From Congeria kusceri (Eukaryota > Mollusca > Bivalvia > Myida > Dreissenidae), in the NCBI GenBank assembly GCA_027627225.1, contig CM051036.1, positions 40,371,926-40,435,925 of the forward strand: a DNA stretch of 64,000 nucleotides, given 5' to 3'. A program made the position numbers and the translations under genes. Below are positions 1-13,800 of this stretch, piece after piece. The first letter of the stretch is position 1. Every line of letters starts with the position of its first letter. The notes below the pieces were generated by a model that saw only the letters and a list, made by a program, of their open reading frames with translations, did no database searches and had not been told where the DNA came from.

Positions 1-108
1 ATTCGATATGCGACTGTTTTAAATATATTTTCTTTTAAACAAACTAGTTTATTTACTTTCATTAATTGTATCAAGCATCAAATTCAAACGTTGTACATAC
101 AAGCTTAC

Positions 109-3100
109 CAATTAGAATATAATAGTGCTTTAATCTTCCTTGATATCCTAACATGCCTGCGTCGACATTATCATCAAACCCATGCCAGGTAACAAGAATA
201 TGGCGAGGGTTTGTGATGTAACCATTGTGATTGTTAATTTCAATGTCTCCTTGTGACGGCGGTATATCATCAAGTATAAATCCATTGCTACAAGAGGATA
301 TTTCCGACAAAACGTCTTCGGAAATTTCTCTCTGGATTGTTGTTTGATTGGACTGTGCACATATGTAGTATAATGTATTCATATGCACATCATTATGCTT
401 GAATTCTACAAAGCCAGTGTCGGTTGTGTAGGAAGCTTGGCACTGTCTGTCTGTACCACACTCGTTTGGAACATTCCGTGTTGTCATAAGGTACCAGGTA
501 ACATTGCGATCAGATGCATAAAGCATAGCTCCAGCGACAGATGAATTAGATGATCCAATGTCAAGTTCCGTGTTGTGAAGAAAACTGTAGTGGTCTCCGA
601 TATCAAAACTGTCCAGAAGCTGTAATTGAATCGGAATCCAAATATACGTTAAGACGTTAAATGTATCTTATTAATTAAAAATGGCAAAAACTTTTAAAAA
701 AAAAAACAACAACAACACGGAAGCCGATAGAACTTTCTTTATTTAAAAACAGTTCATATTCTTTCAATGTTGTTTTTTTCTATTGTTATGGTTAGCCTTA
801 ACAAACTTAACCCAGTTGTAATCTTTTTGCATATTGTGACCGTTTTCGTGTGTTAAACTTTGATCTATAGTCAATCGCTGACTTGCCTTAAATTAAGAGC
901 ATTTAATTGTAAATTTACTTCTGCTGCGGTATCTGGAGTATCATTGCCTATTATATTCAACGAAACGACCTTTATTCATTAAACGAAGTTTCTCTACTCT
1001 TGATGCAGCCGGAGTTTAATATCAGCTTTCGTTTGCTAAAACGAGATACTAACCTTTGTTGTAAGGTTCCAGCTGAATCTTGAAGTGTCAAAATCATAGA
1101 CAGTGTATGTCGAATACGATCCTTGATCCTGATTGATGGTCTTAACGCATGCTGTGCTTGAATTTCCAGTCGATGAAAACATGCGCACACAGAAGAATGA
1201 TGTAGCATGTCCATGAACTGGCAGATGAACGCAACGATTCACCTACGCAGTGAAAGAAAACATATAATGTGGCATTGTAAGTTTGATATAATAATAACAA
1301 AAAGAAAGTGTTGCGACTGCTAAAAACAACACATAAACAAAACAACAAATTCATTGACGCTCTCTAAAATTATTCTACATACCAAGATCTTGGATGCATT
1401 ACCGAGGGAAACACTTTCCCAATTCATTAATTGTTCATTTCCATCTTCGTCACGGCTTAATATCCATTGATAAAATTCTGCCTGAAATTCATCTTGCAAA
1501 CAGTCCCAGGATGCCGTCAGTTCTATGCAACCAGAAAACTGATTCATTTTCAACGCAGCACTGAGGCCTATCGTGTAAGGCACAGACCGTTCAACAGTAA
1601 AAGGATTCGACAGAACGGAGTCAAGACATCTGGCGGTTGAGCACACTTTTACACATGCAACATATTCCTTCTGTTCTTCAAATCCAACATTATATAGTGT
1701 AATGTTCCTTGTTCCAATGAGCGCTTGAAATGGCATTATGGGATTCCGTACGTAAAAGTTTGACTTCGTCACCTCCGACAAAGCCACTGAATATTGCAGC
1801 TGTGAGTCGCTTTTATAGTTGTCTATTTGCCAACTTAAATCAATTTTATTCGTCATCATAATGACATCGTCACGTAGACAATGGGTGATTCTCAAACGTT
1901 GTGTTGATGTTGTAATTGTTAAATATGTTATATTAAGATTCGGTTTCTCAATAAACGGTGTAAAAAAATAACAATGTTCTCCAGGTTTAAGCAAGCCGTC
2001 AATTGTTTCAATGTTCAATACATTTCTGATATCTTGGTCAACCAAATACAAACTATATCGCTGCCCAGTTATCAATGAAGATGTGACCTCTATGTTAGTT
2101 TGTTTATTAGCAATGCTAATGATTGCCACCGGTTTTAAATGAAAACAATCCAGGCCAACTCGTACTTTCATTGAGTTTTTTAACAACTCTTCGTTATATA
2201 TTCTTAAACCGTTTGACACTACGACCGTAGAACCTCCTGTACTGTTAGCCCTAATCAAAAAAACATAGTGATTGTTTGGTATTATTGAAGTCGAATTACG
2301 GCAATATATGTTTGTGCCATTTGGTACTTTACCGAATGGTACAATATTATCAGTAGCCCCAATGATGCCTACGCCTGCTTCGAACGAAACATTCTGGGAA
2401 TGTGAAAAGCCAGTCCAACTCGCGCACATAACATGTTGGGTGAAGTGAAAATTAACGTCATCTGACAGTACATCCAAATCCTCTGGATCAAGATCTACGA
2501 TTAATCCATACCCAGGGGGATATTGAGAAGGCACAACAAATTCCTCTGTCTTTGCAGTTGCAAAATGACCAGCATCATTGTAGATATGCATCATCAGATA
2601 GAATGGAAATTCATCGCCTGTTTCTTTGTAATTTAGACTTTTAATTAGATATTTGATACATCCACCAGAGAATGGAGGGCAAGGTTCAGAAGACTCCAAA
2701 CGCCATTCGAGAAGTGGACTAACAACGTTTTCTCCTTGGCCTATTTATTTAAACAGAAAGAACGTACTTAATATGGTTAAATATTTTGCATTTATACTTA
2801 TTATGGTTTTATTTTGTAAGTTAGAAAATATTTAATCGTGCCAATTACTGTTACAAAGTATGGCTTGCATTCGTGTTTCGATACTATCCTGGATATGAAA
2901 CACATAATACAGAAACACAAATAACAGGTACAAAAAAACAATCAGTCCCGCAAACTCAATAAATATAAATATATTTGTAACCCTATTTTCTAAATGTTAG
3001 ATTTTTTAAATGTTTTCAGATTAAAAACTTTCTGTTGCTTGATTCTTGCAGTCATGATTGCTACTGCTGAAAAAAGGAATTCTTTAAACTTGCCTTGACA

Positions 3101-6100
3101 CTTGGAATGCAGTCAGTGTCATTATCTCAATACACCAGTATAACATTTAGCAAAGACGGCAAAAATACAACATAAAAATGAACGTAGACTTACCAAACTG
3201 AAATAATATTTGATTTATCGGTTCCGTCTGTTCATCATCATAGAATGTGTCAGCGTCCCAAGCAAACACGACATTCTCCCCATGGATTGATACGTTCGGA
3301 ATGTTTCTCCATAACGGCGGTGTCATATCGATAAGAATGGGTCCAAGAGTTGCTACACTGGAAATGCCGGCTTTATTCACAGCTTTAATGAATATGTAAA
3401 ATATTTCATTTGAACCAATAGCCTCATGTTTATGTCTGAAATTCAGTTTCCTGTCAGTGGACTTGTAATCTAGTATATTCGGAAATTCTGTTTCAGTTGA
3501 ATCGCCGCCAAATCCAACAAAAAAGTCTTCTATCTGGCTGTTGCCATTCTCAACAGCCCATTCAAGAAAGATGTAATCATTCGGAAGAAATATCACAGTT
3601 TGATTTGTGTACACCGGAAGTGTTTTACAAAGATATTCTGAAATGTCTCCATCTCTGCTTTCGCCTATATTTGTACGAAGATACTGTGCAACTGGTGTTA
3701 ATGTTGCATGCTGTTCGCAGATACTCGAACAAACTGGTTTATTTATCAATGGCAGTTTATCCATGTTTGCCATAAGTAAATAGGGTAAATCTTTGTAGCA
3801 TATTATTGTTTCAGACCACGTTGCATGTTGCAATGTCACGTTTCTTATCTGTGGTGGAATTAAATCTCTCGTAATTCCATCGGAACAAGCAGGCTCAGAG
3901 GCTTCGATAGCATTGTTGATTGCTATCACGGATACAAATCTTTTACCTGTGAAATTTGCTACCAATCGAACGGATGTTTCAGTATTTGGGAATTCGAAAT
4001 ATATGGTAATATGCTTCACGTTAGAAGTGTTAAACAAATCATCTCTTGATAAGCAATGCCCTGCAAGTCCAATTCTGTAAAATTTAATTCCACTTTCATG
4101 GTCAATAAATCCGTGCCAGTGTACGAGGAAGGAGTCTTCGCTAGTATAGTCTATATCAACGTAATCATCTGGACCTGCAATCCAAAATATGAAGTGAACA
4201 GATATGCAATAAAATCATTTCCACATATCAAATTATATTCCCCAGATAATTAATACTCATCGTGCTTATCCCTGCTGGATATATGTACTTTTACAAACAA
4301 CAATCACATCTATCAAACAAACAGTTCACATACCTTCGTATACAACACCCTTTTCTGGCGGTGAATCATCAACGAGCACATCAACGTGTTCCGTTGTTGA
4401 TAGCATAGCTTGGTTAGTAACGATTAAGGTAAAATAATAATTCCTGTTGTGATCCCCTTTGTGTCTATTAAGTCCAACAAGTGTATTTAGTACTACTGTA
4501 TAGTTGTTCATTTCGCAGTCGCCAATGGCTGGACAATAACAATTAATCGAATCTTGTGGACAGCTCTCCTATAAAACAATAATACGCGCCTTGTAGTACG
4601 GCAACAGTGCAATTATTCAACAATTATGTGTTAGCTCTCAGCAATCTACTTATAATCATATTTAAATAGAACAAATAGCACTTTACAGATGGTAATATAA
4701 CAATTATCCGACTATATGAGGTGATAGTGGCATCTATATTAAACTTACGTTCTTGATTTGGCCAACAGATAGGTGTCCTTTTGTAAGTTCTGTTGATGTA
4801 TCGGCGATCCCAAACATCCACTCTATCGTGTGTAGTCCACTATGGGGATCTAATGCTTCAAATGATAATTCCATTGTTGATAAATCTGTATCACTATGCA
4901 CGTACAACATTTTATACCCGTCCTTTGTTAACCATATATTGTTGATATGGGGATAAGTACTGTCAATATGCACGGTTCTAGATTCTTTGAACGTGTTGTT
5001 GACAATATCGACTGGTCTTAAATTAAATGTGTACGTCTGGCCATCAGATATTGTAAGTTTTGTACAATAACTTTGGTTTTGAAAATTAGTCACAGGATGT
5101 TCTATAGCGAATTCATTATTAGTGTTTTTCCAAGAGATGTAATATGCAATTATTCCATGTACATTCGGCGTGCCGTTTATTGGCAGCTCCCCTGTATTTT
5201 GTTCATATATTCCACTAATATGTCCATGTGGATCATGCTCGATTTCCTTTAAGGGGTTATTATTAAGATAAAACATATTGACAAAGTGGTCTTTCCACGT
5301 TAGACATATTTCGTTGTGGTTTGTCTGCCATGTGAAATTTGTTGCCGGTGAGGCAGTGGTAAATCTAAACGGTTTTTCGTTCCATGTTTCTATAAAGCTC
5401 GTACTGTCAAACAGCATAAAACGTCTAGCCTCTTTCACATTATCAGCCACATCTTTGACTTCCAGTGTTATACAGTATAGGCGTGGTGTGGTGGCAGTAA
5501 GATTTAAATCAATATGCTGGATAGAATGATCAACCTTTTTGGAAAATACATTTTTGCTATAGTCGACTTTCAACGGTACATTTGATGGAGGTACTTCATT
5601 CACTGTGATTTGATAACTTTCCACTGACGAAGCATGTGTGTTATCTCCTCCGTATGGAACTGGATCAATCCAACCAACAAACTCTACTCTTGTTGATGAC
5701 ACTCTGGTTATTCGATGTTGCAGCCTCAAGGGTTCTGATGTGCAAGATCCTGAGAATGAGCAGTGCTCGGGTGAAGCATTATCGTACCTATAACACAGCA
5801 TGCGTTTGTTTGTTACTTTTGTGTAAGGGACAGGGTGTGATATAATATGGTTTTCGCCTCTTGTATCAATGCTCTTGAGGTATCCTCCAGCCGTCGCTTT
5901 GAACTCTACGCATAGTCTGAAAAGTATTATTGTAAACGAATCGTTGAACACGTTCTATGAATACAACGCTATTAACTACAAATATATATATAATGCTACA
6001 CCTTTAATCCTTAAAACATGTATACTAGAACCAATTAAGCATGTATTCACTTACGCTTCGCCATTCTGAAGATTATACTTTGGTTCAGAAACCGTTATAT

Positions 6101-6758
6101 TTGTTCGGTCATGATGGGTCTGTGTGACGTAAAAGCTGCTGGTCGTGTCAGTTAACAGGCTGTGGACTGAAAGTTCTGAATATATCCCTGAATTGTAAAA
6201 AAAAAAAAATGTACATGTAAACTAGTCACACAAAACAAGGTATAAAATGTAATTCTTCAACATGAGAAATACTTCCATTGAGCATGAGGAGTATTAAATT
6301 ACAATGCCATCTGTACTCAGAACACTCAACATTACCTGACATCGTTTTAAGCTTTATTGTGACCACAGTATCGCTGACGCCAAAGTTTTCCTCTTCGATA
6401 AAGGATGGTCGTCTGCTTGCGTATGACGAAATTTCGACATTAAATTCTGTGGTAAATTCCAACTCCAGTTTCACTGGCAGGAAGTTACCGTACATGTCCG
6501 CTAAAAAGGTACACGCTGTTGAAGTCCCTGTACTAAGAGCGCGTTTCTTTTCTCCGTTTACTCCTACTGCCACTGTGTCACATGTCAACAAATCAGGTAA
6601 AGATAACCCATCCAGTTGACACGATGTTTCACCTGCATCGATCGCACTGACGTCTTCCACCCACCTCTTCGTGAAACCAGGAGCACATTCGCAGTTCTGA
6701 GTTAATCCGTTGTTGCAAATTCCAGGCCAGCAAAAATGGTTGTTCCATGCGCACATTC
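109..6758 (-). CDS. Large extracellular EGF / FN3-like repeat protein, partial (3' end outside window)
   Basis: Eight exons read on the minus strand: 6758-6336, 6187-6055, 5916-4749, 4568-4334, 4174-3194, 2740-1383, 1242-1054 and 619-109. Every junction has AG/GT borders and keeps phase; the last donor (GTAAGC at 108) shows the gene continues left. The first exon carries an EGF-like module (CxxxxxxCxxxxC then CECAPGF), followed by a domain I do not recognise. The rest is a string of fibronectin-III-like modules with two recurring signatures: an inter-domain D-x-(T/S/I)-P-P stretch (for example DDSPPEKG, IDMTPP, DDIPPSQG) and WHGFxDxExG...Y in a beta strand (WHGFIDHESGIKFY and WHGFDDNVDAG). 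Many Asn-x-Ser/Thr sites and paired cysteines fit a secreted or cell-surface protein. No transmembrane segment or signal peptide lies in the visible part. The family is common in molluscs; function is unknown and binding or adhesion is only inferred. Confidence 0.85.
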
Positions 6759-7310
6759 CTGATAGTCGTATAAATAAATATGTTCGTAACAACATACAAT
6801 GTCATATTTTATCAGGAATATGTTGTTTTTGCTAACCAGAATGTTGGTTTAAACATATTTATTCACAAAATTCACGTGATATATCATAACAAATACATAA
6901 TGCTTGGATTGGGTTGGAAGTAACGATAACTTATTAAAGCCATCTCCATAAATATCAGCGACAACTGAATATATATCTTCATGACATTTCGTCTATATTT
7001 TGTTAACAAAATAACAATTGCCATTACGTTAGATTGAAATGGTTTCATCAGAAGCATGTTATACCAATCAAAATTGTAAGTCTACAAGTTACAAAATCAA
7101 CCGTTTTAAATAATAAAGAAAGGCAAAATGTTAACCATTGATTCGTATGTTGAAACAGATTTCATAAAATGCAATAAGTTCAGGGTTTGTTAACCGATTG
7201 AATTGTTTTATGCAATAAAAAATACAACAGCCTATTGATCGCCGCTACGAGTTTAATAATCATCGATATAATAAAACGTATGTCTTATAATTTGCAAATG
7301 CCAAATAAAT
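6759..7310. other. Intron or intergenic, nothing recognised
   Basis: AT-rich sequence between the EGF exon and a MITE. I found no cysteine-rich exon on the minus strand that would link the Sushi and EGF exons, but a short one could be missed by eye. Confidence 0.5.
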
Positions 7311-7498
7311 GAGGTGTGTCATGGGAAAACCGGGCTTAATGCATGCACGTAAAGTGTCCGCTTAGGCTTATCCAGGACGGCACTTTCCGCTTTTATGGTA
7401 TTTTCTGTTTCAAGGAAGTCTCTTCTAAACTGTGCGGAATGCACAGGCTAATCCGGGACGACACATGCATTAAGCCCGGTTTTCCCACGACATGCCTC
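7311..7498. mobile_element. MITE with ~35-bp terminal inverted repeats (copy 1)
   Basis: The left end GAGGTGTGTCATGGGAAAAC and the right end are inverted copies, both running into CCGGGCTTAATGCATG. The match extends outwards into AATAAAT on each side. The interior carries the paired motifs GGACGGCACTTTCCGC and GGCTAATCCGGGACGACAC. There is no coding capacity. Relatives of the same family lie at 38668-38810, 45241-45487 and 62936-63142. Confidence 0.85.
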
Positions 7499-7504
7499 AA
7501 ATTT

Positions 7505-7508
7505 ATTA

Positions 7509-7552
<44 letters not shown>
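7505..7552. repeat. (TTA)n microsatellite
   Basis: Uninterrupted ATT/TTA triplets directly after the MITE's right end. Confidence 0.9.
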
Positions 7553-7858
7553 AGGAAACTCAATTTCAAAGCCTTACGTAAGCATTGTGTATCGCTATTC
7601 TGCCGCTTGAAGATGGCGTTGTCCTCGTGGCATGTCTTGCAGTAGGTATCCTGTGTATTGGTACAGCTTCTATGCAGACACTGTGTTATGTCTGGGCATA
7701 CTAAATATCAAAGAATTGTGTTTGACATTAATGGTGAAGCTGTAACCATAATTTTTCAGACAATTTACAGTTATTCCATACGAATATCAGTAATCATTAC
7801 ATAACAACGATCATTAACAAAATATGTTTTGCAACCATTAAAACATCAATAAACATAC

Positions 7859-8032
7859 AATAACAAGCCGATGTTTCGCCGCTCCATTGGCTGTTAGATT
7901 GGCAGGTTAAAGTCATAGAACCGACACTGTACATGTAGTCATAGAAGCAAGTGTACGTCGCTATGCCGCCCTGTAGGGTTGACGTAACGCTAGCTGTTGC
8001 ATCCACAATATTCGGAGGCTGACCACAATTAG
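7859..8032 (-). CDS. Sushi (CCP) domain exon, probably of the same extracellular gene
   Basis: A 174-nt exon with acceptor TTGCAG before 8032 and a GTATGT donor after 7859. It encodes one complete complement-control module with four cysteines in the usual order (NCGQPP, TYTCFYD, LTCQS, then W before SACY). It is phase 1 at both ends, as CCP exons usually are, and lies just upstream of the EGF exon on the same strand, a common domain order. Joined directly to the EGF exon at 6758 the split codon would be T+GA, a stop. So either an unseen exon lies in 6759-7858 or the join is broken. The acceptor's upstream tract is a (TTA)n microsatellite. No signal-peptide exon was found further upstream, where repeats begin at 8091. 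Confidence 0.75.
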
Positions 8033-8040
8033 CTGCAATA

Positions 8041-8090
8041 GTGACAATAATAATAATAATAATAACAATAATAATTATAATAATAATAAT
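8041..8090. repeat. (TAA)n microsatellite at the Sushi-exon acceptor
   Basis: TAA/ATA triplets with a few interruptions. On the minus strand this is the TTA-rich tract directly upstream of the Sushi exon acceptor, and it abuts a dispersed repeat starting at 8091. Confidence 0.85.
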
Positions 8091-8758
8091 AACAAGAGCA
8101 CCGCCTACGGGTGCTGGACGCTCGAATTTCAAGTAAATGCCTCTCATAGATATTGAGAAATTTGACCTAAAGCTAAAATTATAAGTTGAACAAGAGGCAA
8201 TTAATCCACCAAAATCCTTGATATAATTACCTCATCTTGTCTACAGAACGGCTTCATAACTGTGATCAAGTATTTTGAGTTTCAAGTCAATAACTCTAAT
8301 AGTTAAATTTGACCTAAAGCGAAAATTCTAAGTTCAAAAAAGGGCAATTACTCAAAAGAAATCCTTGATAGTTACCTCCTCTTATCTACAGAATAAATTC
8401 ATCACTGTGATCACAAGTACTTTTAGTTTCAAGTCAATACCTCATACAGGTACTGAGAAAGTTGACCTAAAGCGAAAAGTGTGTTGTAAAAAAGGGTAAT
8501 AACCCCAACAAAATGCTTGAAAGAGTTACCTTCTCATGTCTGCAGAATGTGGTCAGCACTATAAACAAGTATATTGAGTTTCAATTTAATATCTTTGACA
8601 GTTCTTGAAAAATGTTATATTTAACAGAAATGTCAAAATATTCTAAGTAAGTCCAAACAAGGGCAGATAACTCTGCAAATACAAACTACAGGGTTACCTG
8701 CTTTGTTATAATGAATTACCCTTTTGATAGTGAACAAGTATTCAAAGTTTCAAATGCA
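8091..8758. repeat. Dispersed repeat, left part (split by the LTR element)
   Basis: Begins AACAAGAGCACCGC, then CGGGTGCTGGACGCTCG, followed by degenerate internal units of about 125 bp containing GAGTTTCAAGTCAATACC and TTTGACCTAAAGC. The same sequence, uninterrupted, occurs at 48661-49545. Here it stops at TTTCAAATGCA and resumes at 16771 after the LTR retrotransposon. Confidence 0.85.
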
Positions 8759-8906
8759 TGTAACCGGTCACATATTATAGGTTTTAGAATTGTCTCCCTT
8801 GTTTTCATACAGTTATTTTTAACCTACGTCGGTCAATTGTCTTTTCTTTCATTTGTGTGCCTTTGGGCTAAGTCCTTCCCGCCTATGCAGTGGGATTTCA
8901 TGGATC
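8759..8906 (+). repeat. 5' LTR, only the first ~148 bp alignable
   Basis: Matches the start of the 3' LTR from TGTAACCGGTCAC to ATGGATC with scattered substitutions. After 8906 I see no convincing similarity to the rest of the 3' LTR, so this LTR appears truncated, rearranged or replaced. Confidence 0.8.
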
Positions 8907-9717
8907 AGTACAAATATTTAACACACTATTTGAAGGAAATAGTTTTATTTATTGGAGTTAATTCAAATCTGAAGTGATTTGAATTTGATTTTAAATAATT
9001 GCAATTTACTTTGGTAATTATTTAAATAGTTTGTACTTTAACATTTTGAAGTGATGTGTTTATTTATGTTGGAGTTGAAATTGCATGATGAAGGGACATA
9101 GTTATTTTGTGTTTGAGTTGAACTCGTATGCTTGTATCTGAAGCTGCTTAGTAAATTTGGACTTATGTACACAAAATTGGAGTTGAGTTGTTTGACCGTT
9201 TGAGTGACTTGTATGTGTGTGTAATTTTTATTACACATTCTCAAGTGAAATGAACTTCGGTGCCAAGCGTGTAAACAAGCGATGTGCTGATGTGCCTTTG
9301 GATATATGTGAACATTTAACGTGTTGAACAAACAATGTGTGTCATTCGTGTATGAACAATAATTGACAATACGTGACATTTGGGTTCGAACAATTTGAAC
9401 TGAACATTAAACAGTGAAAGTGATTATTTAATTTCAGTGTGTTTATTGTTACAATTATAATTAAAGTGACATTGGATTATAGTGTTGATTGTGTTTTAAA
9501 GTGACATTAACATAGTGTTGACTTTGATTTAAAGTGACAATGCAAGTGTTGAATTTAAACATTCAAGTGACAATAGTAAATAGTGGTCATTGAGACATTG
9601 AAGAAAGAGAAAGTGGCATATAAGTATTAGCATTTTAAAATTGAAACTTGGTTTTAACATTGATCTATGTTGAATATGTGTATAGTTATTTTGTGCATTG
9701 GATATTCATCATCAACA

Positions 9718-10800
9718 TGGAGGATTTGAAGTCAAATGAAGCATCTGGTGGTGCTGAAGTAACAGAATCACAATTAAAATTGTTGAAAGCCTTTGAAGAG
9801 CTTTATGTTTAAGCAGACATTCAATCGGCAGCTGACCTTGTTCAGTTTATGCACCAGTTTAGTACTGTTAAGCCAAAAACAAATGCTAAGATGGCAATAA
9901 AACAAGAACATGTGCACAATGAACATGAATTATTAAACCCAAGTAATGTATATGCTGCACCTTTGCAATCATTTCATTACTCTTAAATACAGAATTTTAG
10001 TGGTGATCAGACAGAAGGAGAAATATGTTGGCAATGTTTCAAATTTGAAATAGAATCGTTACTGGCTGAAGGCTTGTTCAGTCCAGAACAAATTTTACAT
10101 GGTGCCAGAAAAGCTGCGAAAGGTAATGCAGCAGAGTGCATTAGAGGTTAGGTGTTGGTGTCAACATACAGCAAGTCGTAACAAAACTTGACAGTATATA
10201 TGGAAACATTCAATCCAAGGAAATAATTTTGAGAAGTTTGTACAACTGTACACAAAAACCCAATGAATCAGTGTCAACTTTTGCAGCTCGAATTGAAGAT
10301 CTTTTTGACCAAGCGGTCACTGTAGGAGGTGTCAAGAAAAATGATACTGAGATTTTGAAAGGTATTTTATACCAGGGCTTGCAAAAAGAACTAAAACATA
10401 TGGCTGCATATAAACATGAAACAGTAAATAATTATGACGCTTTTACAATTGAATTAAGAAAACTTGAAATGGATTTGAAGAATGAAAAAGATGGTGAACC
10501 AAAACCTTGTAAACCAGTTGTTACACTAGGAACATTCGAAATGAGTGAAATTAAGAGTCTTTTGCAAAAGTTAAATGAAAAAATAGATAAACTTGAGAAT
10601 GATAAACAAACAGGTAAGCATGATAATTTTCAATATCAGCCGTACACTAGTAGAGGTGACAGGCGGGGACATTTTTTTCCAAACCGGTGACAAAAGCGTG
10701 GGTTCCGAGGCCAGGTAGGTAGAAATTCTAGACCCTCTAGGCCAGTGTAAAGTTTTACCTTTGTCAGAACCTGTCACAAACTGGACAGACTGGACATTTT
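9718..10800 (+). pseudogene. gag-like region of the LTR element
   Basis: The likely start is ATG at 9718. The reading frame is cut by in-frame stops near 9810 and 9985, a frame change near 10149 and a stop at 10688. The longest open stretch, 10229-10690, encodes a helical capsid-like segment followed by a lysine-rich region. Near 10760-10815 a remnant of a CCHC knuckle (TGHF and ECP spacing) can be seen, but a cysteine is lost and a stop intervenes. Assignment to gag rests on position before the protease and on this remnant. Confidence 0.7.
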
Positions 10801-10808
10801 TAAGCTGA

Positions 10809-13800
10809 GTGCCCAAACTAGATTGTGCTCCAGTTAGGGGATCGAGCCTGAGCACTAAATCTGTTAAAGATCTCAATCTAGTGGGTGCTGTCAACGAGGT
10901 AAGTATAGAATTAAATAACATCAATACCAAAGCATTATTAGACACCGGATCCTGCGTAAGTATAATTTCTGAAAGTTTTTACAATAATAATTTTAAAGAC
11001 ATCAACTTGGAACCATTAACTGATTTATTGAACATTGAATGTGCAAATGGTAAACACTTACCATATCTGGGTTTTATTGAACTCGAGGTGAAGATTAGTG
11101 AAGTTCGAAACCAAGCCTTTGTTTGTTTTTAGTGTCACCTGACACCAAATATTCTACAAAAGTATCAGTTATTCTGGGAACAAATATTTTAAACAATGGC
11201 TGAAAGAGTGTAATGAGAAATTTGGTGAACAGTTTTTACAGAACGCAAAACTACATACACCGTGGTACTTGAGCTTTAGAGCTATTTCATTAAGAGAAAA
11301 ATCTGTGAAAAGAAATAAAGGCAGAGTTGCTATTGTCAGAAGTTTAAATAAAGACACTATATTGTTAAAAATCAAATGAAGTGATACATTTTAAATGTTA
11401 TACAGATAAACAGATTGCTTATCTTGCTTCAAATGTCATGACTGTACCTTGTGCTGATGCACATGTTCCAGATTTCATTGATGTTACACCTGCTGTCAGT
11501 ACTTATGAATTTGGGAAGTTGAATGAAATATTTTTTACATTATCCAATTTGACAACAAACACAGTTGCTATTCAACCTAAAGCAGTATTATGTGAACTGC
11601 AACCAGTTACCATAGCAACAAAAATAATGAATGAGAAAGCAAGTGAATTAGACCAGAAGAGAAAAGAAATAGTTGACAATATTTTAATTGAAAATAATGA
11701 ATTACTTACATCAGAACAAATTGTTGAAATTAAAGCTCTATTGTTAAAACATAGAGACATTTTTTCTACAAGTGGCACAGACATTTGTCAGTGTTCAGGA
11801 ATAAAACACCGAATTGATTTGACAAATGAACACCTTTTAAATTGCGTCATAGGCGTATATCGCCTGGCATGGTGGATGAAGTGCATGAGCACTTAGAACA
11901 GTTACACTCTTGTGGAGTGATCAGACCTTCAAAGTCACCATTTGCCTCTCCAATTGTTTTAGTGAGACAACGCACAGGAAAATTGAGAATTTATGTCGAT
12001 TGTAGAACTTTAAATGAAAGAACAATAAAAGATTCTTATGCTTTGCCAAGATTTGAAGAAGTATTTGATTGCTTAAATGGAGCTCAATATTTTACTACTC
12101 TGGACATGAAATCAGGTTATCATCAAATTGAAATAGAAGAATCACATAAACAAAGAACAGCATTTACTTTAGGACCTTTTGGACTGTGGGAATTTAACAA
12201 AATGTCCTTTGGATTAACAAATTCACCTGCTACATACCAAAGAGCAATGACTGAATGTCTTAGTGATCTAAACATGGAGATATGTGTTGTTTTTATCGAC
12301 GACATTATTATTTTTAGCAAGAGTTACCAGGAGCATCTTGATAACATTGAAACTGTTTTTGAACGTCTTAAGTCATGGAATTTTAAACTTGCACCAGAGA
12401 AGTGTAAATTGTTTAGAAAAAAAAAGTTTCATTTTTAGGCCATGTTGTTGGCAGTGATGGTGTAAAAACAGCCCCAGACAAAATTGATAAAGTAAAAGAT
12501 TGGCCTATACCATCTAATCCTGATGAACTTAGAAGCCTTCTTGCATTTGCTGGCTATTACCGTCGTTTTGTAAAAGATTTCAGCAAGTTAACTCGTTGCT
12601 GGGCAGATTGATTGCCACCAAACAACAGCAAGAAAGGTAATTGGAAGTCTCCTACTGAATGGAAATTGGGCGATGAACAGCAGAAGTGTTTTGAACAATT
12701 GAAATAGATTTTAACTTCACCTCCTGTTCTTGCTTATCCAAATTTTAAAATTCCCTTTGAGTTGCATGCTGATGCCTCTACAAAAGGTTTGGGTGCTGTG
12801 TTTTACCAGCAACAGGACGGTTTTAAACGCGTAATTTCTTACGCCAGTCGATCACTTTCAAAGTCTGAGAAGAATTATTCTGCTTTTAAATTAGAGTTTT
12901 TAGCTCTTTATGGTCAGTAACAGAAAGTTTTCTGATTACTTGATAAATAGTCATTTTCAAGTTTTAACAGATAACAACCCATTGACATACATTCTTTCAT
13001 CGGCAAAATTAGATACCACAGGTCATCGTTGGGTCTCAGCGCTTAGTCCTTATTCTTTTGACATTAAGTACAGAAGTTGTGTCAACAACAAGGATGCCGA
13101 TGGGATGAGTAGATATCCCCATGAAAAAGTCAATGATGACTATGTGAACATTGACAGTGACACTCTCAGAGCCATTTGGACATGTATCACACCATCATTT
13201 GCCATCTTTTAATTTGAATATCATTGATGTTACTGAGGACATTGGAAAGCCTATGGCACAAATTGAATTGAGAGAAATCAGGAAACAACAAAGATTGGAT
13301 ATTTTATTTGATAAATGGAGGATTGCCACTATAGATAAAGTTGTTCCCCAATCTATTTGTTATCAAAAGAGGAATTATATTTCGACAAATCAAGGAAAAT
13401 GATGAAACTATTGAACAGCTAGTATTGCCCAAAGTGTATCGAAAGCAAGTTATCGAGGGTTTAAATAATGCTGTTGGTCATCCTGGCCGTGACAGAACAA
13501 TGCGTTTGTTACATGAAAGGTTTTATTGGCCTGGAATATCAAAAGATGTTGACAGTTGGATTGCTAGCTGTGAAAGTTGTTTACACAGAAAAAGTTCTAC
13601 AACTTCTAGAGCACCTTTGGTGAGTGTCAACACTACATACCCATTGGAACTAGTGTGTTTTGACTTTCTGAGTTTAGAACCATGTAAAGGTGATTATTCA
13701 AACATATAAGTCATCACTGATCATTTTTCCAAATTTGCGATGGTTATACCAACAAAGAATCAAACTGTTAAAACCACAGCAGAAGTTTTTTACAATAATT

